Source: G020348185 sp964525045
GTDB taxonomy: Bacteria > Nitrospirota > Nitrospiria > Nitrospirales > UBA8639
Assembly: GCA_964525045.1 (NCBI GenBank)
Contig: CAZGFD010000052.1
Span: 1 to 7,775 of the forward strand
Direction: 5' to 3'
Length of the DNA: 7,775 nucleotides
The notes beneath the pieces were generated by a model. The model worked only from the letters and a program-made list of their open reading frames with translations. It was not told the origin of the DNA and searched no databases. Below are positions 7,655 through 7,775 of this stretch, piece after piece. Within the stretch, counting starts at the first letter, position 1. The number at the start of each line of letters is the position of its first letter. A program made the position numbers and the translations under genes.

Positions 7655-7717
7655 TAGGATAAAGTTTCAAAATTTGTGGATTTAAGCACAATCTGACACG
7701 CAGTTCACTTTATCCTA
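7655..7717. repeat. Perfect 11-bp inverted repeat upstream of the kinase
   Basis: TAGGATAAAGT at 7655-7665 is repeated in inverse as ACTTTATCCTA at 7707-7717. The arms are identical over 11 of 11 bases and 41 bp separate them. Arm centres lie 52 bp apart, close to five helical turns, so the arms face the same side of the DNA. No T run follows, and the loop is long, so a terminator is unlikely. A paired operator for a dimeric or looping regulator in the kinase promoter region is the more natural reading, but this is inference. Confidence 0.6.
7675..7690. promoter_or_regulatory. Possible CRP/FNR-family-like operator
   Basis: TGTGGATTTAAGCACA has the TGTG-N8-CACA dyad of CRP-type sites, differing from TGTGA-N6-TCACA at the two inner positions. 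It lies between the two arms of the 11-bp inverted repeat and about 45 bp upstream of the start expected for the rightward promoter. A 16-bp match of this quality can arise by chance, and no such regulator is seen in the window. Confidence 0.25.
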
Positions 7718-7721
7718 CTAT
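7693..7721 (+). promoter_or_regulatory. Candidate sigma-70-like promoter pointing rightward
   Basis: CTGACA (7693-7698, 5 of 6 to the -35 consensus) and TACTAT (7716-7721, 4 of 6 to the -10) are separated by exactly 17 bp on the plus strand. It would transcribe away from the kinase, out of the window, implying a divergent neighbour that is not visible. The right arm of the inverted repeat overlaps the spacer and the start of the -10. For the kinase itself only weak elements were seen on the minus strand (TTGAAA at 7670-7665 and TATAAG at 7643-7638, 21 bp apart, too far for a standard promoter). Confidence 0.35.
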
Positions 7722-7775
7722 TTTGTGGAAAATTTGGGAAGGCCAAAAATTACTTCAGAGTGGCCAATCCATACA

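Noticed and set aside
7655..7717. The inverted repeat as a terminator or the ends of a mobile element
   Set aside because: The 41-bp loop, the lack of a T tract, no transposase between the arms and no flanking target duplication argue against both.

Overview
The window holds three genes, all on the minus strand, covering about 90% of it. From right to left (the direction of transcription) they are: a very large multi-sensor histidine kinase (7538 to 2241, 1765 aa), its NarL/FixJ-type response regulator (2224 to 1592, 210 aa), and the N-terminal 390 codons of a ComM/YifB-type AAA+ protein (1171 to 1), which runs off the left edge. No RNA gene, insertion sequence, CRISPR array or convincing intrinsic terminator was seen. 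Base composition looks even, at roughly 50% GC by eye, with no sign of a transferred island. The content fits a free-living bacterium with a large signalling repertoire. A cytoplasmic, PAS/GAF-rich kinase with a HisKA_3 core of this kind would suit groups such as Nitrospirota or Proteobacteria, but the window alone does not fix the taxon.

Right part (7775-2241). An intergenic stretch of at least 237 bp carries a perfect 11-bp inverted repeat and a possible rightward promoter. It precedes the kinase, which stacks eleven sensory domains (GAF-PAS-PAS-GAF-PAS-GAF-PAS-PAS-LOV-GAF-PAS by my reading) ahead of a HisKA_3/HATPase_c transmitter. No membrane segment is visible, so it should sense in the cytoplasm. 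The ninth sensory domain is a clear blue-light LOV domain: it has the photoactive cysteine motif and both flavin-contacting asparagines, but leucine replaces the C-terminal flavin glutamine.

Middle (2224-1592). The response regulator begins 16 bp after the kinase stop with its own strong Shine-Dalgarno, so the two are almost certainly co-transcribed partners. The kinase phosphohistidine (H1568) would pass phosphate to Asp54 of the regulator, whose LuxR-type helix-turn-helix would then bind target promoters. Neither the targets nor the ligands of the other sensory domains can be read from the window.

Left part (1591-1). A 420-bp gap without a credible gene separates the regulator from the comM-like gene, so comM is probably a separate transcription unit. 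ComM proteins are helicases that help integrate DNA taken up in natural transformation. A link between the light/redox-type sensor pair and comM is not shown by the sequence beyond co-orientation.
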